From positions 179,929 through 243,928 of the forward strand of contig CACXPX010000003.1 in the NCBI GenBank assembly GCA_902769705.1: DNA of 64,000 bases, given 5' to 3'. The DNA is from an uncultured Prevotellaceae bacterium (GTDB taxonomy: Bacteria > Bacteroidota > Bacteroidia > Bacteroidales > Bacteroidaceae). The translations under genes and the position numbers were made by a program. This document shows positions 1 through 8,894 of the stretch, piece after piece. Positions within the stretch are counted from its first letter, which is position 1; the number at the start of each line of letters is the position of its first letter. Below the pieces are notes generated by a model. That model made no database searches and was not told the DNA's origin. It saw nothing but the letters and a program-made list of their open reading frames with translations.

Positions 1-2
1 CC

Positions 3-380
3 TTCTGGATTGGCACCAGCGTATTAATGCTCATTTGTGCAGGAGCCACCTATTACAACAGCCTCAACGTGAGCCGCTCGAACATGATGAGCAAGAACTT
101 GATTGAAGTTGGCCGTCGCATGGCCCGCGCTAAGAAGTTCGACGCCAACTGGCTCTTCTTCGGTATCCCTGCCGCCATTGCCTGGCTCTTCTGGCTCACC
201 TGGGAACTTTACCAACAGGATGCTGAAGCCGCCCGCTACATGTTATATGGTGTCATCTTCGGAGCTGTCTTAGGAATCATCATCGGTTTCAAGATTCATT
301 TCAAGACCCAGCGCCAATATCAAGACATCATCGACCAGATAGAGGAACTGAGCGGAGAAAACGGATTAGGCGATGAATGA
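3..380 (+). CDS. Membrane protein of unknown function (5' end outside window)
   Basis: The reading frame is open from the window edge and ends at TGA 378-380, so the true start lies upstream. The visible part has hydrophobic segments at its very start, at about residues 45-62 and at about 78-97, separated by a basic cytosolic-looking stretch, and it ends in an acidic tail. I do not recognise the family. A strong terminator follows 46 nt downstream, so this is the last gene of its transcript. Confidence 0.6.
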   Translation, partial: FWIGTSVLMLICAGATYYNSLNVSRSNMMSKNLIEVGRRMARAKKFDANWLFFGIPAAIAWLFWLTWELYQQDAEAARYMLYGVIFGAVLGIIIGFKIHFKTQRQYQDIIDQIEELSGENGLGDE

Positions 381-426
381 CAGTTAGGCTAAAAGCAATT
401 CAAATTGCGGCAGATGGAAAATGCAA

Positions 427-460
427 AAGCAATGGGGAAAAACCTCATTGCTTTTTTTTG
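427..460 (+). terminator. Intrinsic terminator
   Basis: An 11-bp stem (AAGCAATGGGG with CCTCATTGCTT, one G-T pair) around a five-A loop is followed by a run of T. It ends the transcript of the membrane protein at the left edge. Confidence 0.85.
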
Positions 461-492
461 ATACATTCCAAAAAGGATATGAAACAAATACG

Positions 493-524
493 TTTGCCGT
501 TTCATGTATTTTGGATTAACTTTG
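493..524 (+). promoter_or_regulatory. Bacteroidetes-type promoter of the GH43/L-galactose operon
   Basis: TTTG at 493-496, a 20-nt spacer and TAACTTTG at 517-524 match the Bacteroidetes consensus TTTG-N19/20-TAnnTTTG exactly. The predicted leader before the ATG at 555 is about 25 nt. No other promoter of this quality is seen up to 7.96 kb, so it may serve the whole operon. Confidence 0.8.
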
Positions 525-554
525 TAGCCATAAACTAAAACAAAAGAAGTGGAC

Positions 555-3452
555 ATGAAAACGACTACGATTAAACGGATTTGGCTGATGGCTGTTGGCT
601 GCTTGCTGACAGGAATTCATGCTATGGCACAAAACCCATTTGTGCAGACTTGGTTTACTAGTGACCCCGCCCCAATGGTGCATGATGGCACGATGTATGT
701 ATATACTGGACACGATGAAGACGGTGCAGACTTTTTCTGGATGCAGGAGTGGCGCGTCTATTCTACCAAGGATATGGTCAACTGGCAGGACCACGGTTCA
801 CCGTTGGCACTGGAGTCGTTCTCATGGGCTGACGACCGGGCATGGGCTTCGCAATGTATCGAGCGCAACGGAAAGTTCTATTGGTACATCTGCGCCCACT
901 CCCGTCTTTCAAGGGGCATGGCCATCGGTGTAGCTGTGAGCGATTCACCAACCGGCCCATTCCGCGATGCCATTGGAAAACCGCTTTACGAGAACGGCTC
1001 ATGGGATCATATCGACCCCACAGTGATGATTGACGATGATGGTCAGGCATGGCTCTACTGGGGCAATCCCCGCATCTATTGCGTGAAACTGAAGGAGGAT
1101 ATGATCAGCCTTGACGGAGAAGTGTTCAACTTGGAAATGACCGAGGATGGTTTTGGTGCACCCGATCCATCGAAGCGAGACAGAAACAAGAAATACAATG
1201 ATGTCTATACGGAAGGCCCGTGGATCATGAAGAAGCCACAGACGGCTAATACCAATGCTAAGAAGGGCAAACCAACCACAGGTTACTACCTCCTCTATGC
1301 AGCAGGTGGTGTGCCTGAGCATCTCGCATATTCGGAGGCTCCTACGCCTACAGGCCCTTGGACTTACAAAGGAACCATCATGCCAGAAGGTGGCACAGGT
1401 TCGTTCACCAACCACTGTGGTTACGAAAACTTCAAGGGACATGACTACTTCTTCTATCACACGGGCAAACTGCCAGGTGGTGGTGGCTTTGGCCGTAGCG
1501 TGGCTGTGGAGGAATTCAAGTTCAATCCTGACGGCACGTTCCCAACCATCCAACCTACCAACGAGGGTGTGAAGCCCATTGCCAAGTTCGATGCTTTCCG
1601 AAAGGTGGAGGCCGAGACCATGGCTTTCTCGAAAGGCATCAAGACCGAGCAGAACAATGAGGTGGGCGTCTACGTCACCGATATTCACAACGGCGACTAT
1701 ATCAAGTTGCAGAATGTGGGCTTCGGCACCAAGATTCCACGCACGTTCAAAGCCCGTGTGGCCAGCGGTCTGCGTGGCGGACAGATAGAGATACGCATCG
1801 ACAGCCTTCATGGCCGTCTTCTCGGCACGCTGAACGTGCCTGGCACCGGCGGTTGGGAGAAGTGGCAAACGCTGAACCTCGACCTCGACTATTCAAACAT
1901 TACCGACCTGAATTCGCCCAAGCGCACCATCTCAGGTGTCACCCTGCCTGAGACCACCGACCTTTACTTCGTCTTCAAAGGACGCAAGGGGCCGAAGCTC
2001 TTCAACTTCGACTGGTGGGAGATGCAAGGACTGGAGCAAGTGAACATGCCGCTGTTCCAAACCAAGTACACTGCCGACCCATCACCGCTGGTGGTTGGCG
2101 ACACCTTATTCTTATATACATCGCACGACGCCTCGCCCGAGGACATTCCCGACCCCAACGAGCGTAACTCTGCCGGTTTCTTCATGTACGACTGGTTGCT
2201 GTGGTCGACCACCGATATGGTGAACTGGACCGAGCACGGAGCCGTAGCCTCGCTGAAGGAGTTCAAATGGCGCAGCCGTGAGAACGGAGCCTGGGCCATC
2301 CAGACCATTGAACGCGATGGCAAGTACTACCTCTATGCCCCGCTTCATGGACACGGCATTGGTGTACTCGTGGCCGATACGCCTTACGGTCCGTTCCGCG
2401 ACCCGCTGGGGGAGCCTCTCGTGTGGCAGAAGGAGCATTGGGACGACATCGACCCCAGCGTCTTTACCGATGACGACGGGCAAGCTTATATGTACTGGGG
2501 CAATCCGCAAACCTATTGCGTGAAGCTCAATAAGGATATGATTTCCACGCAGGGCGACATCTTGGTTCTCAATCCGAAGGATGGCAAGATGCGTCCCGTT
2601 AAAGAGGAAGGTGCCAAGATTAACCTTAGGGCACCATATAGCGAGAAAGCCAATTGGGCCGTGCAGCACTATCAGGAGGGACCTTGGTTCTACAAGCGCA
2701 ATGGCCATTACTATATGTCATACGCCACGACCTGCTGTCCTGAAGCTTTGGGCTATGCCATGAGCGAAAGCCCCCTCGGTCCATGGGAGTGGAAGAACTA
2801 CATCATGCGTCCAACAGAGCGCGACCGCGGTAACCATCCTGGCATCTGCGATTTCAAGGGGCACTCCTATGTCTTCGGGCAGGACTACGACCTGATGCAT
2901 CTCGAGACTTTCCAACACCACGAGCGCCGCTCTGTATCCGCACAGGAAATCACCTACAATGCCGACGGCACCATCCAAGAGATTCCCTACTGGCTTGACC
3001 AGAAGCCTATGAAGCAACTGCAATGGCTCAATCCCTACCGCCGTGTGGAAGCTGAGACAATGGCTTGGGGCTTTGGCCTGAAGTCGGCCAAAATGGGTAT
3101 TGAGAATACGGGCGTGGTAAAGGATATGCCTGAGTCGACGGGTAAGAAGAACATGTATATCTTCGACCTCGACAGCGGGGAGTACATCCGCCTACGGGGA
3201 GTTGACTTCGCGAAAGGCGCCAAGCAATTCAACATTACAGCTGCCGCTACGGGTACAGCCACAATTACCCTGCGATTAGACAGCCAGGACGGTCCTGCCA
3301 TCGGCACCGTTACCATTGGCAGTACCGGCTCAGTAGAGAAGTACAAGGCGTTCAGCGGTAAGGTGAAAGACGCAACGGGCGTCCACGACCTCTATATCTG
3401 TATCGACAAGGCCAGTGGCGACGTTCGTCTTGACTGGTGGACATTCAAATAA
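555..3452 (+). CDS. Secreted double glycoside hydrolase GH43-CBM6-GH43-CBM6
   Basis: A signal peptide (about residues 1-25, ending AMA-Q) is followed by a GH43 five-blade propeller domain, a CBM6-like beta-sandwich (about 348-488), a second GH43 domain (about 500-815) and a second CBM6 (about 828-965). Both GH43 units keep the catalytic triad: base Asp in DPAP/DPSP (about D37 and D508), pKa-modulating Asp in DHIDP/DDIDP (D154, D633) and acid Glu in TEGPW/QEGPW (E220, E708). GH43 enzymes are mostly arabinofuranosidases, xylosidases or galactosidases; the substrate is not readable here. A GTG six nt upstream is a less likely start. It is first gene of a catabolic operon with an esterase and L-galactose-type enzymes, which suggests release of a side-chain sugar from plant polysaccharide. 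Confidence 0.88.
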   Translation: MKTTTIKRIWLMAVGCLLTGIHAMAQNPFVQTWFTSDPAPMVHDGTMYVYTGHDEDGADFFWMQEWRVYSTKDMVNWQDHGSPLALESFSWADDRAWASQCIERNGKFYWYICAHSRLSRGMAIGVAVSDSPTGPFRDAIGKPLYENGSWDHIDPTVMIDDDGQAWLYWGNPRIYCVKLKEDMISLDGEVFNLEMTEDGFGAPDPSKRDRNKKYNDVYTEGPWIMKKPQTANTNAKKGKPTTGYYLLYAAGGVPEHLAYSEAPTPTGPWTYKGTIMPEGGTGSFTNHCGYENFKGHDYFFYHTGKLPGGGGFGRSVAVEEFKFNPDGTFPTIQPTNEGVKPIAKFDAFRKVEAETMAFSKGIKTEQNNEVGVYVTDIHNGDYIKLQNVGFGTKIPRTFKARVASGLRGGQIEIRIDSLHGRLLGTLNVPGTGGWEKWQTLNLDLDYSNITDLNSPKRTISGVTLPETTDLYFVFKGRKGPKLFNFDWWEMQGLEQVNMPLFQTKYTADPSPLVVGDTLFLYTSHDASPEDIPDPNERNSAGFFMYDWLLWSTTDMVNWTEHGAVASLKEFKWRSRENGAWAIQTIERDGKYYLYAPLHGHGIGVLVADTPYGPFRDPLGEPLVWQKEHWDDIDPSVFTDDDGQAYMYWGNPQTYCVKLNKDMISTQGDILVLNPKDGKMRPVKEEGAKINLRAPYSEKANWAVQHYQEGPWFYKRNGHYYMSYATTCCPEALGYAMSESPLGPWEWKNYIMRPTERDRGNHPGICDFKGHSYVFGQDYDLMHLETFQHHERRSVSAQEITYNADGTIQEIPYWLDQKPMKQLQWLNPYRRVEAETMAWGFGLKSAKMGIENTGVVKDMPESTGKKNMYIFDLDSGEYIRLRGVDFAKGAKQFNITAAATGTATITLRLDSQDGPAIGTVTIGSTGSVEKYKAFSGKVKDATGVHDLYICIDKASGDVRLDWWTFK

Positions 3453-3487
3453 AGGACTCTCTTTATACTAACTTAAATAATCAACTT

Positions 3488-4981
3488 ATGAAAAAGATTC
3501 TTTTGTTGCTGCCGTTGTTGGCATTGATGATGGGGTGCGCTTCCGATGACAAAGGAGGCAAAAGCCCTGTATTGACCATCGAAGGCGGCAAAATTCAAGG
3601 CGTAAGCGCTGACAATCCAGGGGTATTTGTCTTCCGGGGCATCCCCTACGCCGCACCGCCTATTGGCGACTTGCGCTGGAAAGAACCACAGCCAGTCGTG
3701 GCGTGGGACAGCGTCCGGCTCTGCGACAAGTTTGGCCATCCCGGTTATCAGGCCGTTCACTATCCAGGGTTCTATGCTTCAGAATGGGGATATGGCGACG
3801 AAGCCCCCTACAGCGAGGATTGCCTTTATCTGAACGTGTGGACAAAAGCTCCCGGGCAGGCCGACAAGAAACTGCCCGTGGCATTGTGGATACACGGCGG
3901 TGGCTATCGCGAGGGATGGGGCTCCGAACCCGAGTTCGATGGACAGGAATGGGCCTCGAAGGATGTGGTGCTTGTCTCCATCAACTATCGTCTGGGCATC
4001 TTTGGATTCATGCCTTATGGCGAACTCTCGGCCGAGAGTCCTAACGGTGTCTCCGGCAACTATGGTATCCTCGACCAGATACAGTCGCTCAAGTGGATTA
4101 AACAGAATATCTCACAGTTCGGTGGAGACCCCGACAATGTGACCATCTTCGGACAGAGTGCTGGCGCTGGCAGCGTGCGCACCCTCTGCGAGTCGCCTCT
4201 GGCACGTGGCTTGTTCCACAAGGCCGTCATCATGAGTGGCGGCGGTTTGAACATTCCTCCCAAGGAGGGCGAGGAAAGCAAGCCTGCAACCCCGATGAAC
4301 AAGTTCTTTACCTACAACCCCACGCTGAAAGAGGCTGAGGCTGAAACCAAGAAGGTGATGGACTGGGCAGGTCTGACTGATCTGCAGAAGTTGCGTGGAG
4401 CCTCTACGGAGCTCCTCTACACCCTCACCACCATTTATAATATGGTGAACAAGAGCGATGTCTACGTGATGGAACGTCCTATCGTCGATGGCTTTGTGTC
4501 GCTGAAATCGTTCGACGAGGCAGCCCGCGCTGGAGAAATTGCCGATGTGCCCTATATGATTGGTTACACCCTCAACGACATGGGTTCTATGGGGCCTGGC
4601 ATTGCCGAGTTCTGCAAGGTGCGCCAGGAGAAAGGCGGAAAGGCATGGGCCTACGAATTTGCACGTCCGTTGCCCGACGATGGCAAACATCCCGAAATCA
4701 CCGACCGTCTGAAAGGTGCATTCCATTCCAGCGACCTGTGGTTTGTCTTCAAGTCGTTGAAGCATTGCTGGCGTCCATGGACACAAGGCGACTGGGATTT
4801 GGCTGAAAAGATGCTGACCGCATGGACGAACTTCGCCAAGTTCAGCGATCCCAACGGAGAAAATGCCGAAGATGGCGCATGGAAGCCATGCACGGCCGAC
4901 AACCCACAGTTCATGCTCTTCAAACTTAACGATCAGGATGCAGAAGCCTCTGAGATGGGCGCTCCTATCGTTGCCGAATAA
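3488..4981 (+). CDS. Type-B carboxylesterase lipoprotein
   Basis: The start at 3488 gives a lipoprotein signal (MKKILLLLPLLALMMGC, lipobox MMGC). The protein has the carboxylesterase type B hallmarks EDCLYLNVW, the nucleophile elbow GQSAGAGS (Ser about 224), an acidic residue in TLNDMG (Asp where most members have Glu) and the catalytic His in GAFHSSDLWF (about 412). Length, 497 residues, is normal for the family. It probably sits on the cell envelope and removes acyl or methyl esters from polysaccharide; the substrate is inferred only from the GH43 gene 35 nt upstream and the sugar oxidation genes downstream. Confidence 0.85.
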   Translation: MKKILLLLPLLALMMGCASDDKGGKSPVLTIEGGKIQGVSADNPGVFVFRGIPYAAPPIGDLRWKEPQPVVAWDSVRLCDKFGHPGYQAVHYPGFYASEWGYGDEAPYSEDCLYLNVWTKAPGQADKKLPVALWIHGGGYREGWGSEPEFDGQEWASKDVVLVSINYRLGIFGFMPYGELSAESPNGVSGNYGILDQIQSLKWIKQNISQFGGDPDNVTIFGQSAGAGSVRTLCESPLARGLFHKAVIMSGGGLNIPPKEGEESKPATPMNKFFTYNPTLKEAEAETKKVMDWAGLTDLQKLRGASTELLYTLTTIYNMVNKSDVYVMERPIVDGFVSLKSFDEAARAGEIADVPYMIGYTLNDMGSMGPGIAEFCKVRQEKGGKAWAYEFARPLPDDGKHPEITDRLKGAFHSSDLWFVFKSLKHCWRPWTQGDWDLAEKMLTAWTNFAKFSDPNGENAEDGAWKPCTADNPQFMLFKLNDQDAEASEMGAPIVAE

Positions 4982-5032
4982 AAACAAAAATAGTCAATCG
5001 GGAGTTTATGGCTCCCCATCACCTTCAATATT

Positions 5033-5983
5033 ATGATATATAACGAAATAGGAAAAACAGGCATGCGTGTATCCAACCTCGGCTTTGGAGCCTCCTCATT
5101 GGGAGGAGTGTTCCACAGCATCCACGAGGAAGAGGGCATCCGTGCCGTATATGTGGCTTTGGATGGCGGCATCAACTTCATCGACGTGTCGCCCTACTAC
5201 GGCCACCTGAAAGCGGAAATCGTCTTGGGAAAGGCGTTGAAGAACATACCGCGCGACAAGTACTTTCTTTCAACAAAGGTGGGCCGCTATGGCGAAGACG
5301 GCGTGAACACGTGGGACTACTCTGCACGGCGCGCAACAGAGAGCGTCTACGAGAGCATGAAACGGCTCAACGTCGACTATATCGACCTTATCAACGTGCA
5401 CGACATCGAGTTTCAGGCCGCTATGGAAGGCGGACTCCAAAAGGTGGTCGACGAAACACTACCTGCTTTGGTCGAACTGAAAAAGAAAGGCGTCGTGGGC
5501 CATGTGGGCATCACCGACTTGCAACCCGAGAACCTTCGTTGGGTCATCGAGCATTCCGATCCAGGCACAGTGGAGAGCGTACTGAACTTCTGCCACTATT
5601 GCCTCAACGACACGTTGCTTACAGAGTATCTCGATTTCTTCGAGCAACATGGTGTGGGCGTCATCAATGCCTCACCCCTCTCCATGGGATTGCTCTCACA
5701 ACGGGGAGCACCCGACTGGCATCCGGCACCTCAGGCGCTGAAAGAAGCCTGCGCACGTGCGGCCGAACACTGCCAGAAACGCGGCTATTCCATAGAGAAA
5801 TTGGCCATGCAGTTCTCCACCAGCCTCAGCCCACGCATCGCCACGACACTCTTCAGCAGCGCCAACCCGCAGAATGTGCTGAAAAACATCCAGTTTGTTG
5901 ACGAGCCTATGGACGAGGAACTCGTCAAGGAAGTGCAAGCCATCATCGGCAAACAAATGGGTATGCGATGGAGAAACTCATAG
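5033..5983 (+). CDS. Aldo/keto reductase, probable L-galactose dehydrogenase
   Basis: Single-domain AKR of 316 residues without signal peptide. The catalytic tetrad is visible: Asp51 and Tyr56 (FIDVSPYYG), Lys82 (STKVGRYG) and His123 (NVHDIE). The TKVGRYG context is typical of the L-galactose/L-fucose dehydrogenase branch. Next to a COG3618 lactonase and a galactonate-type dehydrogenase, it fits the first step of the L-galactose route described in Bacteroides vulgatus (L-galactose to L-galactono-1,5-lactone). L-fucose or D-threo-aldose activity is the main alternative. Its last 16 nt overlap the next gene, so the two are translationally linked. Confidence 0.78.
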   Translation: MIYNEIGKTGMRVSNLGFGASSLGGVFHSIHEEEGIRAVYVALDGGINFIDVSPYYGHLKAEIVLGKALKNIPRDKYFLSTKVGRYGEDGVNTWDYSARRATESVYESMKRLNVDYIDLINVHDIEFQAAMEGGLQKVVDETLPALVELKKKGVVGHVGITDLQPENLRWVIEHSDPGTVESVLNFCHYCLNDTLLTEYLDFFEQHGVGVINASPLSMGLLSQRGAPDWHPAPQALKEACARAAEHCQKRGYSIEKLAMQFSTSLSPRIATTLFSSANPQNVLKNIQFVDEPMDEELVKEVQAIIGKQMGMRWRNS

Positions 5984-6912
5984 ATGCCCACAGCCATCTT
6001 TGGCTCCGACAAGACACCTCGTGGAATGGAAAGCCCATCCGCACGACACGCAACGGCCGTTCCATCTTCCTTGACGAAGAGGTACAAATGCTTCCGCCTT
6101 TCATGATTGACGGGCAGAACACAGCCGAGGTGTTCCTCTCCTGCATGGACTATGCGCAGGTGTCTGCCGCCGTCGTCGTGCAGGAATTCATCGACGGATT
6201 GCAAAACGACTACCTTGCCGACGTTCAGCGCCGGCATGGTGGTCGTCTGCTTGTTTGTGGCATGGCCGACTATCTGCATCCCGGATTCTACGAACAAGCC
6301 GCAAGCCTCATCCAACAGGGCTTCAAAGGCATCGCCATTCCTGCTCACCGCCTTGACACCGATGCGGGTAGCGTTGCTCTCAATTGCGAAGAGATGATGC
6401 GCATGTTCCATCTCATGGAACAAAAGGACGTGTTTCTCTCCATCACGTTGGCCGACGGCGACGCACAGGTAGCACAAATGAACGAAGTGATTGCCGAATG
6501 CCCAAACCTGAGAATCGCCATTGGACACTTTGGTATGGCCAACCCGCCACAGTCGCCACCATGGGAAAATCCCAGCTGGCGCAACCAAATAATGTTGGCT
6601 CGCAACAAGAACGTGATGATTGAATCTGGTGGAATCACGTGGCTCTACAACTCAGAGTTCTACCCCTACCCCTCTGCCATCCGCGCCATTCGCGAAGCTG
6701 CCGACCTGGTGGGAAACGACAAACTGATGTGGGGAAGTGATTATCCACGCACCATCACCGCCATCACCTATCGCATGTCCTACGACTTCGTGCTGAAGTC
6801 TGCCGAGCTCTCCGAGCGCGACAAGAGCCTCTTCCTTGGCGGCAACGCCCAGCGCTTCTACGGATTCAAAGACCTCGTAGAGTTGCCCTATGTGAAGAAC
6901 ATGAGCGAATAG
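5968..6912 (+). CDS. Amidohydrolase-family sugar lactonase (COG3618 type)
   Basis: The protein begins with the metal-binding HxH (DAHSHLW, His8 and His10), has a mid-chain IGHFG motif and ends with GSDYPR, whose Asp is the conserved catalytic residue of the amidohydrolase superfamily. COG3618 members include L-fucono-lactonase and L-galactono-lactonase. By context it should hydrolyse the lactone made by the preceding reductase to L-galactonate (or a close sugar acid). Length is 314 residues. The start ATG lies inside the end of the reductase gene. Confidence 0.78.
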   Translation: MEKLIDAHSHLWLRQDTSWNGKPIRTTRNGRSIFLDEEVQMLPPFMIDGQNTAEVFLSCMDYAQVSAAVVVQEFIDGLQNDYLADVQRRHGGRLLVCGMADYLHPGFYEQAASLIQQGFKGIAIPAHRLDTDAGSVALNCEEMMRMFHLMEQKDVFLSITLADGDAQVAQMNEVIAECPNLRIAIGHFGMANPPQSPPWENPSWRNQIMLARNKNVMIESGGITWLYNSEFYPYPSAIRAIREAADLVGNDKLMWGSDYPRTITAITYRMSYDFVLKSAELSERDKSLFLGGNAQRFYGFKDLVELPYVKNMSE

Positions 6913-6937
6913 ACAATTGACAATTAACAAAAATAAT

Positions 6938-7960
6938 ATGAAAGCAATTCAAATTCCCACTCCTGGGCAGATGGCTGTCGTGGACATTCCCGAACAGCCG
7001 TTACAACCCAACGAGGTGATGCTGCGCATGCAATACGTCGGTTTCTGCGGTTCCGACCTCAGCACCTTCCTCGGCAAAAATCCTATGGTACAAATGCCCG
7101 TCATCCCCGGCCACGAGGTCGGAGCTATCATCGAGCAAGTGGGCGCAGACGTGCCTGAAGTGTTGAAGCCTGGAATGGTTGTCACCGTCAATCCCTACAC
7201 CAACTGCGGTAAGTGTGCCTCATGTCGTAACGGACGCGTCAACGCATGCCAGCACAACGAGACTCTCGGCGTGCAACGCAATGGCGCCATGCGTGAGCGA
7301 ATGGTTCTCCCTTGGGAGAAAATCATCCCTGCCGGGCAACTTTCGCCCCGCACCTGTGCACTTATCGAACCCATGAGCGTGGGTTATCATGCCGTTAGCC
7401 GCGCACAAGTCACCGACATCGACGTGGTGGTGGTCATCGGTTGCGGAATGGTGGGAATGGGCGCCATCGTGCGTTCGGTGCAACGTGGTGCAACCGTCAT
7501 AGCTGCCGACATCGACGATGAAAAGCTGGCACTCGCCAAAGAGATGGGAGCCACATTCGCCATCAACACCATCAATGAAGACGTGCATGCACGACTGCTC
7601 GAGATGACTGATGGTTTCGGCCCTGACGTTATTATCGAAGCCGTGGGAAGCCCCATCACCTATCAGATGGCTGTCAACGAAGTGGCCTTCACTGGACGAG
7701 TCATCTGCATCGGATATGCTAAGGCCGAAGTGTCGTTCCAAACCAAGTTCTTCGTGCAGAAGGAACTCGACATCCGAGGTTCACGCAACGCACAACCCAG
7801 CGACTTCAGAGCCGTCATCCGCTATCTGGAGAAAAAGGGAGATGCTTCCATCGAATCGCTCATCAGCCGGGTCGTGAAACCCGAAGACGCCTTCAACGCT
7901 ATGCAACAATGGGCAGAGCATCCGGGACGCGTCTTCCGCATCCTTGTCGACTTCAGCTAA
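6938..7960 (+). CDS. Zinc-dependent alcohol dehydrogenase, probable L-galactonate 5-dehydrogenase
   Basis: Medium-chain zinc dehydrogenase of 340 residues from the ATG at 6938. The catalytic zinc ligands are Cys37 (GFCGSD), His59-Glu60 (GHE) and Glu in LIEPMSVG; the four structural-zinc cysteines (90, 93, 96, 104) are present; the NAD-binding loop is IGCGMVGMG. The sequence is of the threonine/sorbitol/galactonate dehydrogenase group. As third enzyme after an L-galactose-type AKR and a lactonase it would oxidise L-galactonate to D-tagaturonate, which then enters the hexuronate pathway encoded elsewhere. Confidence 0.78.
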   Translation: MKAIQIPTPGQMAVVDIPEQPLQPNEVMLRMQYVGFCGSDLSTFLGKNPMVQMPVIPGHEVGAIIEQVGADVPEVLKPGMVVTVNPYTNCGKCASCRNGRVNACQHNETLGVQRNGAMRERMVLPWEKIIPAGQLSPRTCALIEPMSVGYHAVSRAQVTDIDVVVVIGCGMVGMGAIVRSVQRGATVIAADIDDEKLALAKEMGATFAINTINEDVHARLLEMTDGFGPDVIIEAVGSPITYQMAVNEVAFTGRVICIGYAKAEVSFQTKFFVQKELDIRGSRNAQPSDFRAVIRYLEKKGDASIESLISRVVKPEDAFNAMQQWAEHPGRVFRILVDFS

Positions 7961-7965
7961 GAAAT

Positions 7966-8093
7966 GGTGATGGGTGATGGGTGTTAGGTGATAGCTGTTA
8001 GCTGGTAGGTGTTAGCTGATAGCCAAAAGCGAAGCGCTCCACCACCCAACACCCATTATCCCCCCAACACTTATCACCCAACATCCAATTACT
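7966..8093. repeat. Intergenic dyad-rich repeat (GGTGTTAG / CCAACACCC type)
   Basis: The left half is built from variants of GGTGATGGGTG and GGTGTTAGCTG, the right half from CACCACCCAACACCC and ACACTTATCACCC, so the two halves can form a long imperfect hairpin. It lies between the end of the L-galactose operon and the convergent AlkZ-like gene and may end transcription. A related CAACACCCAACACCCGACA stretch lies inside the polyferredoxin gene near 57825. Confidence 0.55.
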
Positions 8094-8763
8094 TAATCAA
8101 CTTCAGCAATTGTTCTTCCCTTGCTTGGGGAAGAGTTTTTTTGAAATGGCCTAACAGACGTTGGAAAGACTCCTCGGGAGTGCGCTCACATTGGCAAGCC
8201 TCACGTCCGTAGAGTTGTTCGGGCGTCGTCAAGAGCGACCATCCCCAACCATACTCCCTTCCGTGCTTGTCGCGTGGATAGACAAAATCCTCGGTTACGA
8301 TGTGGCACCCCATCTGCAAACGGGTGACGTAACCATCGAAACGGCTGCGCATCTTCGGTCCTGTAAATCCACAAGCGGCACGCAACTCGCGTGTGATAAG
8401 GCTTCCCTGCTCGCGCAACGTCATCAGAATGGCGTCTTCTATAGAACCTTCAACAGGTGCAGGGTGAGTGCTACGGCGGTAGTTGCAGAAGTCGGGCCAC
8501 CACGCCTTGCTCACAAAGCCTGCCTTTCCCGCGAAAAACTTGCCGTATACGCATCCTCCATCGGTTACAATAGGACCTTTCCACTTCCACATCGGCCAAT
8601 CCCAGCCACCATCAGCAAACACCACATAGCGACAGTCGTCGGCCACCACATCTTCAGCCGAATAGCCAATAATCCCGCTATCCAGCAACGGCAGAAAACC
8701 AATCTCCTGCACATATTCCGCCAGTTGGGCTCCCGAATGAATATCCATTTTGCCTTTCATCAT
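8089..8763 (-). CDS. Conserved protein with AlkZ-like winged-helix features
   Basis: About 224 residues from ATG 8763. The sequence is Trp-rich in the first half, then has a helix-turn-helix-like stretch (ITRELRAACGFTGPKMRS) and the pattern FDGYVTRLQMGC followed by YGWGWSLLTTPE. This resembles the AlkZ-related winged-helix family known mainly from Bacteroidales, whose role is not established; a DNA repair link is only a guess from the AlkZ glycosylase name. The frame is open to TTG 8802, but a TATCTTTG promoter element at 8785-8792 lies inside that extension, so the ATG pair at 8763/8760 is the better start. Confidence 0.6.
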   Translation of the reverse strand: MMKGKMDIHSGAQLAEYVQEIGFLPLLDSGIIGYSAEDVVADDCRYVVFADGGWDWPMWKWKGPIVTDGGCVYGKFFAGKAGFVSKAWWPDFCNYRRSTHPAPVEGSIEDAILMTLREQGSLITRELRAACGFTGPKMRSRFDGYVTRLQMGCHIVTEDFVYPRDKHGREYGWGWSLLTTPEQLYGREACQCERTPEESFQRLLGHFKKTLPQAREEQLLKLIK

Positions 8764-8784
8764 CTCGCAAGGTTGTTTATAGGG

Positions 8785-8792
8785 CAAAGATA
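8785..8792 (-). promoter_or_regulatory. -7 element TATCTTTG
   Basis: Matches TAnnTTTG and sits 21 nt upstream of the chosen ATG of the AlkZ-like gene. The -33 element is weak. Confidence 0.55.
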
Positions 8793-8894
8793 CGAAAAAC
8801 AACGCAATCTTCCGCCCGTTTTGAGAAGATTAACGTTTAACTAAAAAAGCCAAATCACAACCGTTCTTAGATTCAATGTATAACGTAACATTTT

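Noticed and set aside
3437-3487. Upstream start of the esterase at 3437
   Set aside because: It would overlap the GH43 gene and put 17 residues before a perfect lipoprotein signal.
493-7960. Polysaccharide utilisation locus of the Sus type
   Set aside because: No SusC/SusD pair, ECF sigma factor or hybrid sensor is in the window; only a catabolic operon can be claimed.
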